A stretch of 64,000 bases of DNA from Nitrospira sp. (GCA_029194675.1 JARFXP010000001.1:744001-808000), one strand, 5' to 3'. Numbered from the stretch's first letter, positions 8,715 to 18,306 are shown. Program-made: numbers and translations. The notes: generated by a model from the letters alone, not told the origin.

Positions 8715-10079
8715 ATGAACGCCAAAATTCTTATTGTCGACGATGATCCCGACATCGTCACGATGCTCGAGGACCGGCTCCAAGCCTCCGGATACGAGAC
8801 CATCGTGGCCACCGAGGGGCAGCAGGCGCTCGACAAAATCATTGACGAATCTCCGCACCTGATCCTACTGGACCTCACACTGCCCAAAGTGTCGGGGCTT
8901 GATGTCCTCAAGCGTCTGTCCCAGATGAAACCATCGGAAGGTCCTCCTGTCATTGTGATGACCGCATACGCATCCATTGAAGCCGCAGTGGACGCCATGA
9001 AACAAGGAGCTTACGACTTTCTGACCAAGCCCCTCGACAAAGACCATCTGCTCATCGTGATCCGCAAAGCGTTGGAGCGAGATTCGCTCCGGCGGCAAGT
9101 CGCCTATCTTCGTTCCGAGGTCCACAGCCGTTACGCCAACATCGTCGGCAACAGTCCATCGGTTCGGTCCGTCGTGGAAGCCGCACAGCGAGCCGCCAAG
9201 TCAGATGCGGGCGTGTTGCTGCTGGGTGAAAGCGGCACAGGAAAAGAACTCTTTGCGCGTTCGATCCATCAGTGGAGTCATCGCTGTTCGATGCCGCTAG
9301 TCGTCATCAACTGCGTGGCCTTGACAGAGACTCTGCTGGAGAACGAACTGTTCGGCCACGAACGTGGCGCGTTCACCGGGGCGGACCGACAGCAAAAGGG
9401 CAAGCTGGAAATGGCCAACGGTGGGACCGTCTTCCTCGACGAGATTGGAGACATGTCGCTTCCGCTGCAGGCTAAGCTCTTACGTGTCCTGCAAGACCGT
9501 GAGTTTCACCGCGTCGGCGGCTCCAAAATCGTCTCGGTGAACATTCGCATCATTGCAGCCACGAACAAGGATCTTCGGCAGACTGTGCGAACAGGCCACT
9601 TCCGCGAAGATCTTTATTTTCGACTCAACGTCGTGAGCCTGACCCTGCCGCCGCTCCGCGAACGATCGGAGGATGTCGCGGCCCTGGCTCAGTTTTTTTT
9701 GGATCGACATACGAGAGATGCGAAAAGACCAGGCATGACTCTGAGCACAGCCGCGCTCAATGCCTTGATCCGCTATCCCTGGCCGGGAAACATTCGGGAA
9801 TTGGATAATGTGATCGCGCGCGCCGTCGTCTTGAGCCCGAAAGACATCATCGAACCGGAGATGTTGGCCCTACTGGCGGAGGACACCATGCTCCGTCGAA
9901 ATGACGATACTCCCCTGGCCTATCTGAACCTGCCCTACCATGAATCGATGGAGCAACACAGCCGCTACATCATCGCGCGCGCGATGGAGCAGGCCGAAGG
10001 CAATCAGACGAAAGCCGCCGATTCGCTCAAGCTTCAACGAACTTACTTGGCTCGGTTACTCAAACAACAAAAAGAATAG
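8715..10079 (+). CDS. sigma-54-dependent response regulator, NtrC/AtoC type
   Basis: 454 aa in three classical parts. A receiver domain (about 1-120) has the acidic pair in VDDDPD, phospho-acceptor Asp in LLDLTLP and switch Lys in FLTKPLDK. An AAA+ domain (about 140-370) has Walker A GESGTGKE, the sigma-54 contact loop GAFTGA, Walker [12 protein letters not shown] and the R-finger region. A Fis-type helix-turn-helix closes the protein ([20 protein letters not shown]). It should activate transcription from -24/-12 promoters on phosphorylation. No histidine kinase is adjacent, so it is an orphan regulator with unknown targets. The start has AGAGG upstream. Confidence 0.95.
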   Translation: MNAKILIVDDDPDIVTMLEDRLQASGYETIVATEGQQALDKIIDESPHLILLDLTLPKVSGLDVLKRLSQMKPSEGPPVIVMTAYASIEAAVDAMKQGAYDFLTKPLDKDHLLIVIRKALERDSLRRQVAYLRSEVHSRYANIVGNSPSVRSVVEAAQRAAKSDAGVLLLGESGTGKELFARSIHQWSHRCSMPLVVINCVALTETLLENELFGHERGAFTGADRQQKGKLEMANGGTVFLDEIGDMSLPLQAKLLRVLQDREFHRVGGSKIVSVNIRIIAATNKDLRQTVRTGHFREDLYFRLNVVSLTLPPLRERSEDVAALAQFFLDRHTRDAKRPGMTLSTAALNALIRYPWPGNIRELDNVIARAVVLSPKDIIEPEMLALLAEDTMLRRNDDTPLAYLNLPYHESMEQHSRYIIARAMEQAEGNQTKAADSLKLQRTYLARLLKQQKE

Positions 10080-10130
10080 GCCCGATGGAGTGCCCAGCGG
10101 GTGAAGCGTCGTGATCGAGATCAACTCTAC

Positions 10131-10889
10131 TTACGTGAGCGGAACACGCGGTTCGAGAGACTGCCGGTCTTCCAAACGAATCAACCCCGCTCGGACATCC
10201 CGTTCCGCCTGCGCGTAGCGCTCGGCCGTGCCGATGTCCGACCAATATCCCTGCAGGTCATACCCAAGCACCGGTTCTCCTCGCTCGATGGCCTTCACAT
10301 AGGGATCGATGATCGAAGATGCCACTCCTTTCGGCACCTCCCGGAGCAATCGAGGGTGCAAGATATGAATTCCGGCGAACATGCGCGGCGTCGCGGGTAC
10401 GGAATCCACAAGCCCTTGTCCAGTGATACGTAAGACCTGCCCCTTGTCTCCCACCTCAACCAGCCCCCAACGGGCAGCCTCCGGATCTTCCCGGAGTACC
10501 AACGTTGCCGCTGCATTGCGCGAGCGGTGAAAATCGCAGAGTGCCTCAAGATCCAATTCCACCAACGTATCCCCGTTGAGAATCAGAACCGGCTCTCCGG
10601 AAAAATGAGGCTCCGCCTGTTTTATCCCACCGCCGGTTCCAAGGATGACCGGCTCATGGGAGTAAGTAATCCGAACCCCGAACTTTGAACCTGTGCCCAA
10701 TGCCTGTTCGATCATCGAACCCAGGTGATGCAGGTTGATGACGACTTGGCGGAACCCATGCCGTTTCAGCAGCAGTAAGTTCCAGACGATGAGCGGCGCT
10801 CCTCCGACCGGCAACAACGGCTTAGGAATGGTGTTTGTCAGCGGTCTCAGGCGGGTGCCGAGACCGGCCGAAAGAATCATGGCTTTCAC
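10131..10889 (-). CDS. murU: nucleotidyltransferase, MurU-like (MurNAc-1-phosphate uridylyltransferase)
   Basis: 252 aa. The N-terminal nucleotide-binding signature GLGTRLRPLT...KPLLPV and a downstream LNGDTLVELD metal-binding motif place it in the NTP_transferase family of sugar-1-phosphate nucleotidyltransferases. The adjacent upstream gene encodes an AmgK-like sugar kinase. This pairing is the known signature of the AmgK-MurU shortcut, in which recycled MurNAc is phosphorylated at C1 and converted to UDP-MurNAc. The precise sugar is inferred from context; mannose-1-phosphate or glucose-1-phosphate are the alternatives. A heptad repeat hairpin fills the gap to amgK. Confidence 0.8.
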   Translation of the reverse strand: MKAMILSAGLGTRLRPLTNTIPKPLLPVGGAPLIVWNLLLLKRHGFRQVVINLHHLGSMIEQALGTGSKFGVRITYSHEPVILGTGGGIKQAEPHFSGEPVLILNGDTLVELDLEALCDFHRSRNAAATLVLREDPEAARWGLVEVGDKGQVLRITGQGLVDSVPATPRMFAGIHILHPRLLREVPKGVASSIIDPYVKAIERGEPVLGYDLQGYWSDIGTAERYAQAERDVRAGLIRLEDRQSLEPRVPLT

Positions 10890-10895
10890 ACAATC

Positions 10896-10941
10896 AGTGC
10901 TGAGTGCTGAGTCGACGATTCGACGTTCAGTCCTCAGTCCT
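10896..10941. repeat. intergenic heptad inverted repeat, GTGCTGA type
   Basis: The left arm reads AGTGCTGAGTGCTGAGTCGA. The right arm is its imperfect inverted counterpart (complement reads AGGACTGAGGACTGA then CGTCGA). Both arms consist of 7-base units with the core CTGA. The hairpin fills the whole gap between the two minus-strand genes amgK and murU. It lacks a run of T and is unlike a standard terminator. The same 7-base unit occurs at 14821-14905 and 19022-19121. Confidence 0.7.
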
Positions 10942-12045
10942 CTACTGCAATTCCGGCACGTGTGGGCTGAGCTGCTTCCGGAGGGTAGTCAGTTCCGGAT
11001 ATTTTTCAAGATTGCGTTTGACGTAGCTCAAGACACGAGGGATATCGGCTAAGAATTTCGGGTTACCTTTCACCCGATCAATGTAGACAAACCGGCCTGC
11101 CGCCTTCAGATTGCGTTGAATACTCGTCAGATCAAACAGCCGTCGGAACGCGGCACGATCAGCCCCGACGAAACGTCGTTCGGCCAGCTGGTCGAGGTAA
11201 TCCCCCACCAAATCATCAACGAGGGCTTCGTCGAGCTGAATGTAGGCGTCCCGCAGCAGTGATGCAAGATCGTAGGTCGTCGGTCCCATCAAGGCATCCT
11301 GAAAGTCGATCACGCCGAGCCGCAGCCCGTCGACCATCAAATTGCGAGAGTGGTAATCGCGATGGGTGAAGACGCGTGGCTGCCCAGCTAGTAGTTCCGC
11401 AATGCCTTCGAACTCGCGCCTTATCGCCGTGGCATCCTCATCGGGCAACGGTCTACCGTTGCGTGCCGCGATTCCATATTCCAGGAAGTGATCGAACTCC
11501 CACATCAATAACGGCACGTCGAAGCTACGGTGAAACGCCAGGCACCCGGGATCAGCCGGTGTCGTCGCGTCGATCTGCATCTGTACCAAGACGTTGACGG
11601 CCTGCTTGTACCGTGACTCCACTCTCGGTGCATCCGCCTGGCTGACAGCTTCCGCCAACGTCACATCTCCGAAATCTTCCAGATAGAGCAGCCCTGCGGA
11701 TTGATCATAGTAGTGAAGTGTAGGCACCGGCACCTTCGCTTTGGCCAGATGCGACATGATATTGACGAACGGCAGTTCGGAGATCTGATGTATCCCCCCA
11801 CTCACCGCCTCTTCGGACTGTTTGAACCCTTCCGGCTCAGCCAGCTGCATCACGATCACGGAATGTGGTGGCCCTCCGGCAACAGCAGCTCGATAGTAGC
11901 GCCGATTGGAGGCATCCCCTGCCAATGGCGTCAGAGTCCTCAACAAGAGGCCAGGAGGAAGACGAGTTTCGACGGCCTGAGCGATGAGTGTTTGATCAGG
12001 CGGAGAGAGTGGTGCCTTCAAAGGGGTTGGGTTGGCCGACAACAT
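10942..12045 (-). CDS. amgK: sugar kinase, AmgK-like (MurNAc/GlcNAc anomeric kinase)
   Basis: 367 aa, aminoglycoside-phosphotransferase fold. GDASNRRYYR (glycine-rich loop) near the N terminus, the catalytic loop FTHRDYHSRNLM and the metal-binding VIDFQDALMGP followed by YDLASLLRD match the AmgK subgroup. AmgK phosphorylates MurNAc and GlcNAc at C1. MurU then makes the UDP-sugar, bypassing de novo UDP-MurNAc synthesis. The murU-like gene follows directly on the same strand. Substrate is inferred from family and context. Confidence 0.82.
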   Translation of the reverse strand: MLSANPTPLKAPLSPPDQTLIAQAVETRLPPGLLLRTLTPLAGDASNRRYYRAAVAGGPPHSVIVMQLAEPEGFKQSEEAVSGGIHQISELPFVNIMSHLAKAKVPVPTLHYYDQSAGLLYLEDFGDVTLAEAVSQADAPRVESRYKQAVNVLVQMQIDATTPADPGCLAFHRSFDVPLLMWEFDHFLEYGIAARNGRPLPDEDATAIRREFEGIAELLAGQPRVFTHRDYHSRNLMVDGLRLGVIDFQDALMGPTTYDLASLLRDAYIQLDEALVDDLVGDYLDQLAERRFVGADRAAFRRLFDLTSIQRNLKAAGRFVYIDRVKGNPKFLADIPRVLSYVKRNLEKYPELTTLRKQLSPHVPELQ

Positions 12046-12106
12046 ACCCGGCGAATTATAGCGAGCGTCCCGTGACTTGTCACGAACACCACGTATTCGA
12101 TCGGTG

Positions 12107-12508
12107 CTACGGCAGCGCTTCCGGAATCGAGCCCACCGGTCTGAAACTCAACGCCCGATGCATGACGGTCACCCCGAGCGCGGCTCCGACGGTATCCGCC
12201 AGCCAATCGAGCCAACTCGATTCTCGAAACGGAACGAACGCTTGGTGAACCTCGTCGCTCACCCCGTACAACGAGGTCAGTAGAATGGCCGCTGGAATCG
12301 CAACCTGCCCCCACGAATCATTTCCACTTCCACGAATTGCCCTGTAGCACAACGCACCCAATACCGCATACTCGACGGCATGCAAGACCTTATCACTGAA
12401 ATATGTGACGAACGGTACATGGGTTTCAGGATGAGACTGCGCGGATAGATAGAAAATGAGCCCGGCATATCCGCACACCGGCCCCCAGTACCGAAGAAAT
12501 GTCGTCAT
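12107..12508 (-). CDS. VanZ-like membrane protein
   Basis: 133 aa with four predicted membrane helices. The conserved pieces SDKVLHAVEYAVLGAL and the acidic SDEVHQAFVPFRESSWLDWLAD loop match VanZ/phosphotransbutyrylase-like small membrane proteins. The family is linked to teicoplanin resistance in enterococci, but its general role is not established. The gene lies 61 bp upstream of amgK on the same strand, in a possible peptidoglycan-related unit, and is divergent from the GH57 gene. Confidence 0.8.
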   Translation of the reverse strand: MTTFLRYWGPVCGYAGLIFYLSAQSHPETHVPFVTYFSDKVLHAVEYAVLGALCYRAIRGSGNDSWGQVAIPAAILLTSLYGVSDEVHQAFVPFRESSWLDWLADTVGAALGVTVMHRALSFRPVGSIPEALP

Positions 12509-12607
12509 CTCAAATCCTCACCCAATCTTCGATCATAAATTCACCCGCGGATTGCATGCTCATACCCCCTATGACATACTCGCCGAAAGCAGGGAGAATC
12601 GGCAGCG

Positions 12608-14812
12608 ATGAAGAATGTCCACGTGTGTTTCCTGTGGCATATGCACCAACCCTATTACACCGATCCCGTAGCTGGATCGGCCAGCATGCCGTGGGTACGC
12701 TTGCATGCGACCAAGGCCTATTATGATATGGCTGCTTTGTTGGAAAGATTTCCTGCTGTTCGCGCCACATTCAATTTTACCCCATCCCTTCTCTTGCAGT
12801 TACAGGAAATCGACACCGGTAAGATTCTCGACCTTTTTCTGGAACATGCACAACGCCCAGCAGCCAATCTCACTCTTGAAGAAAAGGCCTTCCTGGTTCG
12901 TCATTTCTTTTCGGCCAACTGGGCGACGATGGTACGACCCTATCCACGATACCATGAGTTGCTGGTGAAACGGGGACTGGACATGCCAGGGCATGATCTC
13001 CACCGCGTCGCCCGCCAATTTTCCACACAAGAGCTCCTGGATCTGCAAGTTTGGCACAATCTCGCCTGGTTCGGGTACGGCACCGTTCAACAATATCCTC
13101 GTCTGGCCACGCTGCGCCAGAAAAATCGCGGCTTCACCGAGGACGACAAGCAGGAAGTATTGGAACTGCAACGGACGGCCGTGCGAGAAATTCTCCCCCT
13201 GTACCGACGGCTCATGGAGCGGGAACAAATCGAACTGACCACGACTCCTTTCTATCATCCGATTCTGCCGCTGGTCATCGACACCGATATCAACCGACGG
13301 GCCAGGCCGGACCTCCCCTTGCCCGCTCGTTTCCACGCACCTGATGATGCCGCGGCTCAACTTCAACAGGCCGTCGATTTTCATCATCAAACATTCGGCC
13401 GGTCTCCTGTCGGTTTGTGGCCATCAGAGGGATCGGTTTGTCCCGAGATGCTTCCTCTTATCCATCAGGCCCGCCTTCGCTGGTTTGCCACGGACGAAGG
13501 CATCCTTGCACGCTCTCTGGGAATGTGCGGCCGTCCATGGCATCGACAGTCCGCGCTCTATCAACCCTATCGCATCGGTGAAGAGGGGCATTCTTTAACC
13601 GCACTGTTTCGCGACCGCGAGATCTCCGACGCGTTCGGATTCGTCTATCACAAGACGACTCCCGAATCCGCAGCCGAGGATGTCATGCGGCGTGTGCGGG
13701 GCATCTTCCATGAAGTCTCACAAGATAAGATCGTCATCGCCATCGTTTTGGACGGTGAAAACCCGTGGGAACACTATCACGACGGCGGTGAACGATTCCT
13801 TTCGCTCCTGTACGAGGCGTTCACGAATCATAGACTGGATCAAGCCGGACAGATCGTGGTCCACACGTCGACTGTCTCCGATGCGATTACCTCCTTTCAG
13901 CCCATGCAGCAGCTGCCCTCTCTCCATTCAGGCTCCTGGATCAATTCCGACTACAAGATCTGGATCGGGCACCATGAGGACAATCGCGGATGGGATCTCC
14001 TCGGCCATACGCGCACACGGCTCATGGAGCTAGCGCCGAGCCTTCCTCCTGACCGCGCAAGAGCGGCATGGCAAGAACTGTACGCCGCCGAAGGCAGCGA
14101 CTGGTTCTGGTGGTACGGTGATGATTTCGATACCGATTTCAAGCCGGAATTCGATCGGCTCTTTCGAACGCATCTCCGCAATGTCTGGACCTATATGGGC
14201 ATTCCGCCTCCCGACCAACTGAACAATCCCATCTGCACCAGGGACATCGCCTCCTGGTCCGATTCGATTCAACAGCCGCTCGTCCTGTTGAATCCCACGA
14301 TCGACGGCATGGTGACCGATTTTTTCGAATGGCGCGGCGCGGGAAGCATCGATACGCGACCCCCGCTTGGCGCCATGTGGAAAGCCGACGGGCTCTTCAC
14401 TGCGATCCGATTCGGCTGGAACATGGATCATCTCGTAATGAGATTCGACCCCGACGAAACGAGCGGCACACGACAGGGCCTCGACGTCGACATTACTGTG
14501 CAAGGGCCTCAATTCACGTTTCGGCTTATGTTTCCGCTTTCTTCCTCGCCGGGCCCGAAGGCATTTCTCTTATCTCGCCGGACCCAGACGGATGCCTGGC
14601 AGGAAATCGGCTCTTATGGCTCGATCAAAGCCCACGCCATCCTGGAGTTGGCGGTCCCTTGGAAAGAGTTGTGCTTGGAACAAGGAAATGCGGCCCAGAT
14701 CTCGATCATCGTCCGAGAACAGGGTCTTGAAGTGGCCCGCTATCCCGGCCATGGTTCGGCCATCCTCACCGTCCCCGGGCCGGAATTTGAGGCCGGACTG
14801 TGGAGAGTTTAG
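12608..14812 (+). CDS. glycoside hydrolase family 57 protein
   Basis: 734 aa. The N-terminal half is a GH57 (beta/alpha)7 barrel: LWHMHQPYY (first conserved region), a nucleophile-region motif GLWPSEGSV and WFATDEGIL, then a block with LDGENPWEHYHDGG where the acid Asp would lie. GH57 enzymes act on alpha-glucans (amylases, 4-alpha-glucanotransferases, branching enzymes). The C-terminal part (about 560-734) is beta-rich, as seen in many uncharacterised GH57 proteins. The gene precedes galT, consistent with glucan/sugar-phosphate metabolism. The precise activity cannot be told from the sequence. Confidence 0.88.
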   Translation: MKNVHVCFLWHMHQPYYTDPVAGSASMPWVRLHATKAYYDMAALLERFPAVRATFNFTPSLLLQLQEIDTGKILDLFLEHAQRPAANLTLEEKAFLVRHFFSANWATMVRPYPRYHELLVKRGLDMPGHDLHRVARQFSTQELLDLQVWHNLAWFGYGTVQQYPRLATLRQKNRGFTEDDKQEVLELQRTAVREILPLYRRLMEREQIELTTTPFYHPILPLVIDTDINRRARPDLPLPARFHAPDDAAAQLQQAVDFHHQTFGRSPVGLWPSEGSVCPEMLPLIHQARLRWFATDEGILARSLGMCGRPWHRQSALYQPYRIGEEGHSLTALFRDREISDAFGFVYHKTTPESAAEDVMRRVRGIFHEVSQDKIVIAIVLDGENPWEHYHDGGERFLSLLYEAFTNHRLDQAGQIVVHTSTVSDAITSFQPMQQLPSLHSGSWINSDYKIWIGHHEDNRGWDLLGHTRTRLMELAPSLPPDRARAAWQELYAAEGSDWFWWYGDDFDTDFKPEFDRLFRTHLRNVWTYMGIPPPDQLNNPICTRDIASWSDSIQQPLVLLNPTIDGMVTDFFEWRGAGSIDTRPPLGAMWKADGLFTAIRFGWNMDHLVMRFDPDETSGTRQGLDVDITVQGPQFTFRLMFPLSSSPGPKAFLLSRRTQTDAWQEIGSYGSIKAHAILELAVPWKELCLEQGNAAQISIIVREQGLEVARYPGHGSAILTVPGPEFEAGLWRV

Positions 14813-14820
14813 GAGAAACA

Positions 14821-14905
14821 GTGCTGAGGGTTGCGTGCTGGGTTTTGAGTTGTGAAATCGGTCTTTGTCTGGGACACTGAGCACCCAGGACTGAGCACTT
14901 AGAAC
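14821..14905. repeat. intergenic heptad inverted repeat, GTGCTGA type
   Basis: The left arm from 14821 is five 7-base units: GTGCTGA, GGGTTGC, GTGCTGG, GTTTTGA, GTTGTGA. The right arm (about 14874-14905) on the complementary strand reads GTTCTAA, GTGCTCA, GTCCTGG, GTGCTCA. The two can fold on each other with mismatches. It lies between the co-directional GH57 and galT genes, and 23 bp separate its end from the galT start. Confidence 0.7.
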
Positions 14906-14928
14906 TTTTCAAAGAGAGTGGAGAGCAC

Positions 14929-15933
14929 ATGCCCGATTTAAGACGTGATCCCATTGTGGGCCGCTGGGTAATCATTTCCACAGAACGAAGGGGCCGCCCA
15001 CATGACTTCGTCAAACCCCAACAGACCCGACCTGTTTCCACCGCCCTCTGTCCCTTTTGCCCGGGACAGGAACGGCTCACACCCAAAGAAATCATGGCCT
15101 ATCGACCGCAGTCGGGCGGACCCAATTCTCCCAACTGGACCGTGCGTGTCGTCCCGAATAAATTTCCCGCGCTGCATGTCGAAGGGGACATGGGTCGCGA
15201 GGGGATCGGACTCTACGACCGCATGAACGGCGTGGGCGCTCATGAAGTCATCATCGAAACACCCAACCATGTCGAAGGCCTCGCAGATCTCCCGACCAAG
15301 AAGATCGAGGACATGCTGTGGGCCTATCGGGACCGAATGATCGATCTCAGAAAGGATCTTCGGTTCCGCTACATTCTCATTTTCAAAAACCACGGTGTAT
15401 CCGCCGGTGCGACACTGGAACACAGCCATTCTCAGCTCATCGCCCTACCGATCGTCCCGACGAGCGTGCAAGAGGAGCTTGACGGATGCCGCCATCACTA
15501 CCAGCAGAAGGAGCGCTGCATCTACTGCGACATTCTCCGACAAGATCTCTCGGATGGAGATCGGATCGTCGCCGAGAATACGGAGTTCCTCTGTGTGACG
15601 CCGTTCGCACCCCGATTTCCGTTCGAAATGTGGATTCTTCCCAAGCGTCACGCGGCGTATTTCGAGGAAAGTCAGAAGTCGCAGTTCGAATTTCTGGCTC
15701 CCATCCTTTCGGAATCGCTGCGCCGCATGGACAAAGTGCTGTCCCGTCCCCCATACAACTTCATCCTCCACAGTTCTCCCCTTCATGAGAAGACCGGCGA
15801 CTACTACCATTGGCACCTGGAGATCATCCCCAAACTGACGCAAGTCGCAGGCTTCGAATGGGGCACCGGCTTCTACATCAATCCGGTAGCCCCGGAGGAA
15901 GCCGCGACGTTTCTCCGCGAAGCGGTGATCTAA
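14929..15933 (+). CDS. galT: galactose-1-phosphate uridylyltransferase
   Basis: 334 aa. The protein has the GalT pattern: RRDPIVGRWVII at the N terminus, a CPFC zinc pair, the active-site HSHSQ (catalytic His in HxHxQ) at about residues 165-169, and a C-terminal HWHLEIIP. The enzyme exchanges UMP between UDP-glucose and galactose-1-phosphate. Some relatives act as ADP-glucose phosphorylases, which cannot be excluded. The stop codon abuts the start of the CCA-adding enzyme, so the two are probably co-translated. Confidence 0.9.
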   Translation: MPDLRRDPIVGRWVIISTERRGRPHDFVKPQQTRPVSTALCPFCPGQERLTPKEIMAYRPQSGGPNSPNWTVRVVPNKFPALHVEGDMGREGIGLYDRMNGVGAHEVIIETPNHVEGLADLPTKKIEDMLWAYRDRMIDLRKDLRFRYILIFKNHGVSAGATLEHSHSQLIALPIVPTSVQEELDGCRHHYQQKERCIYCDILRQDLSDGDRIVAENTEFLCVTPFAPRFPFEMWILPKRHAAYFEESQKSQFEFLAPILSESLRRMDKVLSRPPYNFILHSSPLHEKTGDYYHWHLEIIPKLTQVAGFEWGTGFYINPVAPEEAATFLREAVI

Positions 15934-17316
15934 ATGCCGGCCCGCTTTCGTCTTGCAGATCCTGCCCTAAGGGAAGTCCTTCGCCGTATTGAATACACCA
16001 TTCGTCGTGGAGGCGGAAGGGTCTGGCTGGTTGGCGGCTCAGTCCGCGATCTCGTGCTCGGTCGACAGCCTCGGGATCTGGACCTCGAAGTCCTTGGACT
16101 CCCGCCTGGTCAAGTCTATGCACTGCTGAGCGAGCACTTCTCGGTGCAATTCGTTGGAAAAGCGTTCCAGGTCTTCAAGCTGCAAGGTCTGCCGGTCGAT
16201 CTTTCCATTCCTTCCCGCATGCTCACCGACGATACCCCTCTCCCCAGCTTGCTCAGGCAAAGCGCTCCCGACATGCTCATCGACGAGGCGCTGGCGCGGC
16301 GAGACTTCACCATAAATGCGATGGCCTGGGATCCGGACACCATGGAGCTTCGCGATCCCTTCAACGGTCGCGACGATCTTGATTCACGGACATTGCGTCA
16401 CACGTCAAACCGATTCGCCGACGATCCTCTGCGCGTCTTGCGTGGCATGCAGCTGTCTGCCCGCTTTGAGCTCACTGTTGCGCCGGAAACAGTGGCCCTG
16501 TGCCGAACACTGTCCCAGGAGGGTCAACCAAGCGAGCGTCTGTGGGAAGAATGGAAGAAGCTGCTCCTTCAAGGACGCAAGCCATCGCTGGGTTTGCAGT
16601 TCTTACGTCACTGCGGCTGGCTGCATTTCTATCCGGAGCTCGCAGCCCTTGAAGGTTGCCCACAAGATCCCATCTGGCACCCTGAAGGCGACGTCTGGGT
16701 GCACACACTCCACTGCTTGGACTGGTTCGCAGCGGAGCGAACCGGTGATGAGCCGGACGATCTTGCCGTCGGGTTGGGCGTCCTCTGCCACGACTTCGGC
16801 AAACCGGCCACGACGAGAGCGGAATATGGGTACGTAACCTCCCGAGGACATGAATCGGAAGGGGCAGGCCCGACAAGACGTTTTCTTGAACGACTGACCA
16901 GCCAGCAGGACCTCATCGATGAAGTGGTCCCTCTGGTGTGTTGCCATCTTCGTCCTCGTGCCCTCCATAACACCAACGCTTCGGACAGCGCAATCCGTCG
17001 ATTGGCAAAGCAAGTCCACCGCATCGACCGATTGGTGCGCGTGGCTCGGGCGGACCATGCAGGGCGGCCGCCGAACCAGTTTGATGGATTTCCCGCCGGC
17101 GAGTGGTTATTGACCCGGGCACAGCACCTGGCAGTGGACCGTCGGGCTCCTCTTCCCATTATCATGGGCCGTCACCTGTTGGAATTGGGAATCCGGCCAG
17201 GTCCTGACATGGGCCGACTCCTTGACGACTGTTATGAGGCTCAACTTGATGGAGACTTTGGAACGCTGGAGGACGGCCTCACTTACGTAAAGAATCGACT
17301 CTCCGCTCGGTGCTGA
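15934..17316 (+). CDS. cca: CCA tRNA nucleotidyltransferase with HD domain
   Basis: 460 aa. Class II nucleotidyltransferase core: VWLVGGSVRDLVLGRQPRDLDLEVLG has the GG and DxD metal-binding aspartates, then a flexible loop, RRDFTINAMAWD, and RFADDPLRVLRGMQ. The C-terminal half has an HD phosphohydrolase domain (LCHDFGKP at about 280, later VCCHLRP), as in the multifunctional type. It adds or repairs the CCA end of tRNAs. Its ATG follows the galT stop with no gap. Poly(A) polymerase activity is the only serious alternative. Confidence 0.9.
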   Translation: MPARFRLADPALREVLRRIEYTIRRGGGRVWLVGGSVRDLVLGRQPRDLDLEVLGLPPGQVYALLSEHFSVQFVGKAFQVFKLQGLPVDLSIPSRMLTDDTPLPSLLRQSAPDMLIDEALARRDFTINAMAWDPDTMELRDPFNGRDDLDSRTLRHTSNRFADDPLRVLRGMQLSARFELTVAPETVALCRTLSQEGQPSERLWEEWKKLLLQGRKPSLGLQFLRHCGWLHFYPELAALEGCPQDPIWHPEGDVWVHTLHCLDWFAAERTGDEPDDLAVGLGVLCHDFGKPATTRAEYGYVTSRGHESEGAGPTRRFLERLTSQQDLIDEVVPLVCCHLRPRALHNTNASDSAIRRLAKQVHRIDRLVRVARADHAGRPPNQFDGFPAGEWLLTRAQHLAVDRRAPLPIIMGRHLLELGIRPGPDMGRLLDDCYEAQLDGDFGTLEDGLTYVKNRLSARC

Positions 17317-17405
17317 TCAGCTACTTGTTCTTCGGCCTTTCGAACGCTCACTCATAGTTCCTGACACGCTTGCCCCTTGGTTGCTGGAACGCGTATCATC
17401 CTCCT

Positions 17406-17600
17406 ATGCACGTGCAATTGAATCACCCGTCGCGGTCGATCGAAATCAAAGGGCCGAAGCAAGCCAAAGACCTGCTGCGCGAATTGCATCTTCTGCCTGA
17501 AGCACACCTGGTGATTCGAGACGACGAATTAGTGACTGAGGACGAGATGCTTTCCGACCAAGACCAGATTGAAATCCGTCCGGTGATTTCGGGAGGGTAA
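17406..17600 (+). CDS. small ThiS/MoaD-like sulfur carrier
   Basis: 64 aa with a beta-grasp pattern (HVQLNHPSRSIEIKG, AKDLLRELHL, HLVIRDDELV, DQIEIRPVISGG) and a terminal Gly-Gly, the site of adenylation and thiocarboxylation in ubiquitin-like sulfur carriers. The ATG at 17406 gives the best fit to family length. Since thiazole synthesis here appears to use Thi4, a classical ThiS role in thiamine is less likely. tRNA thiolation (TtuB-like) or molybdopterin synthesis are options. The neighbouring cca gene makes a tRNA role attractive, but that is only context. Confidence 0.75.
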   Translation: MHVQLNHPSRSIEIKGPKQAKDLLRELHLLPEAHLVIRDDELVTEDEMLSDQDQIEIRPVISGG

Positions 17601-18078
17601 GGATCGTTCCGATTTTGTCATAATGAACACCCTGCTGCTTTGGCCCGATCGAGGACGGCGCCGCCAAAATACTGAGCATAGAAATAGGAACACGAATATA
17701 TCTGGTTTCTACACGAGCATCTCAAGGTATCCCGCCCCGTCGCTGGTCAGGCCTGTCTTCTTACTTGCAGCCAACCGTTGAACCCCTCGAACGGATTTGC
17801 AACCGAGTAAGGGCAGGTGATCGCAAAGAGTCTGCCGGTCAGCATGCTGCTATACAAATGAGGCAGTTTAGTCGTATCGATACCATTCTGCTACAGCGCC
17901 ATGTAGGATTAATCATTCGCGGTTTCATGAGAGAAATTTCCTAACCTACTGATTCATCAAAGGTCTGTGTTTCATCTTGCGAATAAGGCAGAACGGCATT
18001 ACCTTTGCTGAATGTCTCCGGTAAGTGCCCATTGAGTGGCACACACTTTTATAACTTTCATACAGGGGGTATCTCATA
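17601..18078. other. intergenic, about 480 bp, no gene seen
   Basis: All six frames are short, apart from an antisense frame that overlaps the lysine-rich peptide gene. No RNA motif or repeat stands out. A strong ribosome site (AGGGGG) ends the stretch just before the small secreted peptide. Confidence 0.35.
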
Positions 18079-18282
18079 ATGAAGAGCATGTTGATGGCAG
18101 TCATGGCAGTGGCAGTGGCAGTGACGTTCAGCGCACCAGCGTTTGCCAGTGGTGATGAGAAGAAGCAAGAGAAGAAGAGCGGCCACGTGGTTGTGTACGG
18201 TGAAGAGAAGAAGAAGGACGAGAAGGGCGGAAAGGTCGACGAGACCTTCAGTGATAAGAAGAAGGAAGAGAAGGGCAAGTAA
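18079..18282 (+). CDS. small lysine-rich secreted peptide
   Basis: 67 aa. A clean signal peptide (MKSMLMAVMAVAVAVTF, cleavage after APAFA) is followed by about 43 residues dominated by Lys, Glu, Asp and Gly (repeated EKK, KKKDEK, KKKEEKGK) around a short hydrophobic GHVVVYG. AGGGGG precedes the ATG, and a strong terminator follows the stop, so this is a single-gene transcript. The mature part is almost certainly disordered and periplasmic or extracellular. I recognise no family. Binding of metals, nucleic acid or envelope polymers would be guesses. Confidence 0.8.
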   Translation: MKSMLMAVMAVAVAVTFSAPAFASGDEKKQEKKSGHVVVYGEEKKKDEKGGKVDETFSDKKKEEKGK

Positions 18283-18306
18283 GACTCAGCTTCGTAAAGC
18301 TGGGAT

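Noticed and set aside
10896-14905. Heptad repeats considered as CRISPR
   Set aside because: Units are 7 bases with no spacers, arranged in opposed arms, and no cas gene is present.
18020-18060. Possible sigma-54 promoter (GTGGCAC...) before the lysine-rich peptide
   Set aside because: The -12 GC element is missing, since the sequence after the spacer is TTTAT.
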